Part shown: positions 5,529-5,969 of the stretch, piece by piece
Layout of the letters: each line of letters starts with the position of its first letter
How positions within the stretch are numbered: the first letter of the stretch is position 1
Origin: Pseudomonadota bacterium
GTDB lineage: Bacteria > Pseudomonadota > Alphaproteobacteria > Rhodospirillales > UBA2165
Assembly (NCBI GenBank): GCA_027592155.1
Contig: JAQCKY010000168.1
Span: 1-5,969 of the forward strand
Direction of reading: 5' to 3'
DNA: 5,969 nt
Program-made: the position numbers and the translations under genes
Notes under the pieces: model-generated
Databases searched by the model: none
What the model was told of the DNA's origin: nothing
The model's input: only the letters and a program-made list of their open reading frames with translations

Positions 5529-5765
5529 ATGGGTGCTTTAGGCATTTGGCAGTGGGTCATCGTTTTGGCGATTGTCCTGTTGTTGTTTGGTGGCCGTGGC
5601 AAGATTTCCTCGCTCATGGGCGATTTCGGTAAGGGGCTGAAATCCTTTAAGAAAGGGATGAAGGACGAGACCGATGCGATCGCGGATGACGACTCTTCCG
5701 AGACCGCGAACGTGCAGTCTGCTAAAGCCGTCGACGAGCAAAAAGAAGGCGCGGCGAAAGGCTAA
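5529..5765 (+). CDS. tatA: Sec-independent protein translocase subunit TatA
   Basis: TatA is the small, abundant membrane protein that oligomerises to let folded twin-arginine-signal proteins cross the cytoplasmic membrane. The 78 residues show the canonical layout. A short N-terminus (MGALGIWQW) is followed by one transmembrane helix (about 8-20, VIVLAIVLLLF). The Phe-Gly hinge is at 20-21, then comes the basic amphipathic helix GRGKISSLMGDFGKGLKSFKKGMKDE (22-47) and a charged, disordered tail. A GGAAG ribosome site (5515-5519) lies 9 bases before the ATG. tatB follows after 54 bases, confirming TatA rather than an isolated TatE. In many alphaproteobacteria tatABC follows scpAB directly; here it stands 3.4 kb away. 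Confidence 0.96.
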   Translation: MGALGIWQWVIVLAIVLLLFGGRGKISSLMGDFGKGLKSFKKGMKDETDAIADDDSSETANVQSAKAVDEQKEGAAKG

Positions 5766-5774
5766 TCATTCACC

Positions 5775-5802
5775 GGGGACGGGTACTACTCGGTCTGTCC
5801 CC
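5775..5802 (+). other. RNA hairpin in the tatA-tatB intergenic gap
   Basis: GGGGACGG (5775-5782) can pair with CTGTCCCC (5795-5802): seven Watson-Crick pairs and one G-U, with two further G-U pairs possible inside the 12-base loop. It begins 9 bases after the tatA stop and ends 17 bases before the tatB ATG. No U-tract follows, so it is not a classical terminator. It could stabilise the tatA end of the transcript or damp tatB translation. This is a prediction from base pairing only. Confidence 0.45.
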
Positions 5803-5819
5803 TCATCGCGGCAATTGTC

Positions 5820-5969
5820 ATGTTCGATATCGGCTGGACCGAAATCGCCATAATCGGCTTGGTGGCGCTGATCATTATCGGCCCCAAAGACCTTCCGCGC
5901 GTGCTTCGAACGTTGGGGCAATGGACGGCGAAAGCCCGGGGGCTCACTCGAGAGTTTAGAGGTCATGTC
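5820..5969 (+). CDS. tatB: Sec-independent protein translocase subunit TatB, 3'-truncated by window edge
   Basis: TatB works with TatC as the receptor for twin-arginine signal peptides. The 50 codons visible begin MFDIGWTEIAIIGLVALI, then IIGPKDLPRVLRTLGQW, a textbook TatB N-terminus. It has the conserved Glu8 in the membrane helix, the GPKDLP hinge at 21-26 (the Gly-Pro that distinguishes TatB from TatA's Phe-Gly), and then the start of the amphipathic helix (about 24-48). The frame stays open to the end of the window. The ATG at 5820 has no clear Shine-Dalgarno sequence, in contrast to tatA. Weaker initiation would fit the lower abundance of TatB relative to TatA, but that is inference. tatC is expected next, beyond the window. 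Confidence 0.95.
   Translation, partial: MFDIGWTEIAIIGLVALIIIGPKDLPRVLRTLGQWTAKARGLTREFRGHV

Overview
The window looks like a chromosomal segment of an alphaproteobacterium, most plausibly from the Rhodospirillales or a related group. The evidence is the gene content (M50 protease, scpA, scpB, tatA, tatB), the style of the ScpA, ScpB and CBS proteins, moderately high GC, and frequent TTG/GTG starts with 4-base gene overlaps. This placement is inferred from recognised protein families; no search was run.

Layout. Bases 1-2151 hold a tightly packed plus-strand operon: the 3' part of a site-2-type (M50) membrane metalloprotease, then scpA and scpB, the two kleisin-complex partners of SMC in chromosome condensation and segregation. 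Both junctions are stop/start overlaps (TTGA and ATGA), so translation is probably coupled. Ten bases after scpB begins a gene resembling a GT-A-type glycosyltransferase. It is cut by an in-frame TAA at 2989, while the same frame stays open and family-like to 3321. A further coding-like piece in another frame runs to 3460, so this locus looks like a gene in decay.

Bases 3594-4940 carry a tandem-domain universal stress protein followed after 39 bases by a two-CBS-domain protein with a very strong ribosome binding site. This is a plausible stress/energy-sensing pair. On the opposite strand, converging on it with only 9 bases between stop codons, is a RidA-family enamine/imine deaminase (4950-5339). 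A 189-base divergent intergenic region then leads to tatA (5529-5765) and the start of tatB (5820 to the window edge), components of the twin-arginine protein export system. An RNA hairpin can be drawn in the tatA-tatB gap.

Taken together these are mostly well-known housekeeping genes. In many alphaproteobacteria scpA-scpB is followed directly by tatA-tatB-tatC; here about 3.4 kb (glycosyltransferase-like remnant, Usp, CBS, RidA) separates them. I see no mobile element, CRISPR array, tRNA or rRNA, and no convincing novel multi-gene system. The points most worth a second look are the interrupted glycosyltransferase-like gene and the block inserted between scp and tat.
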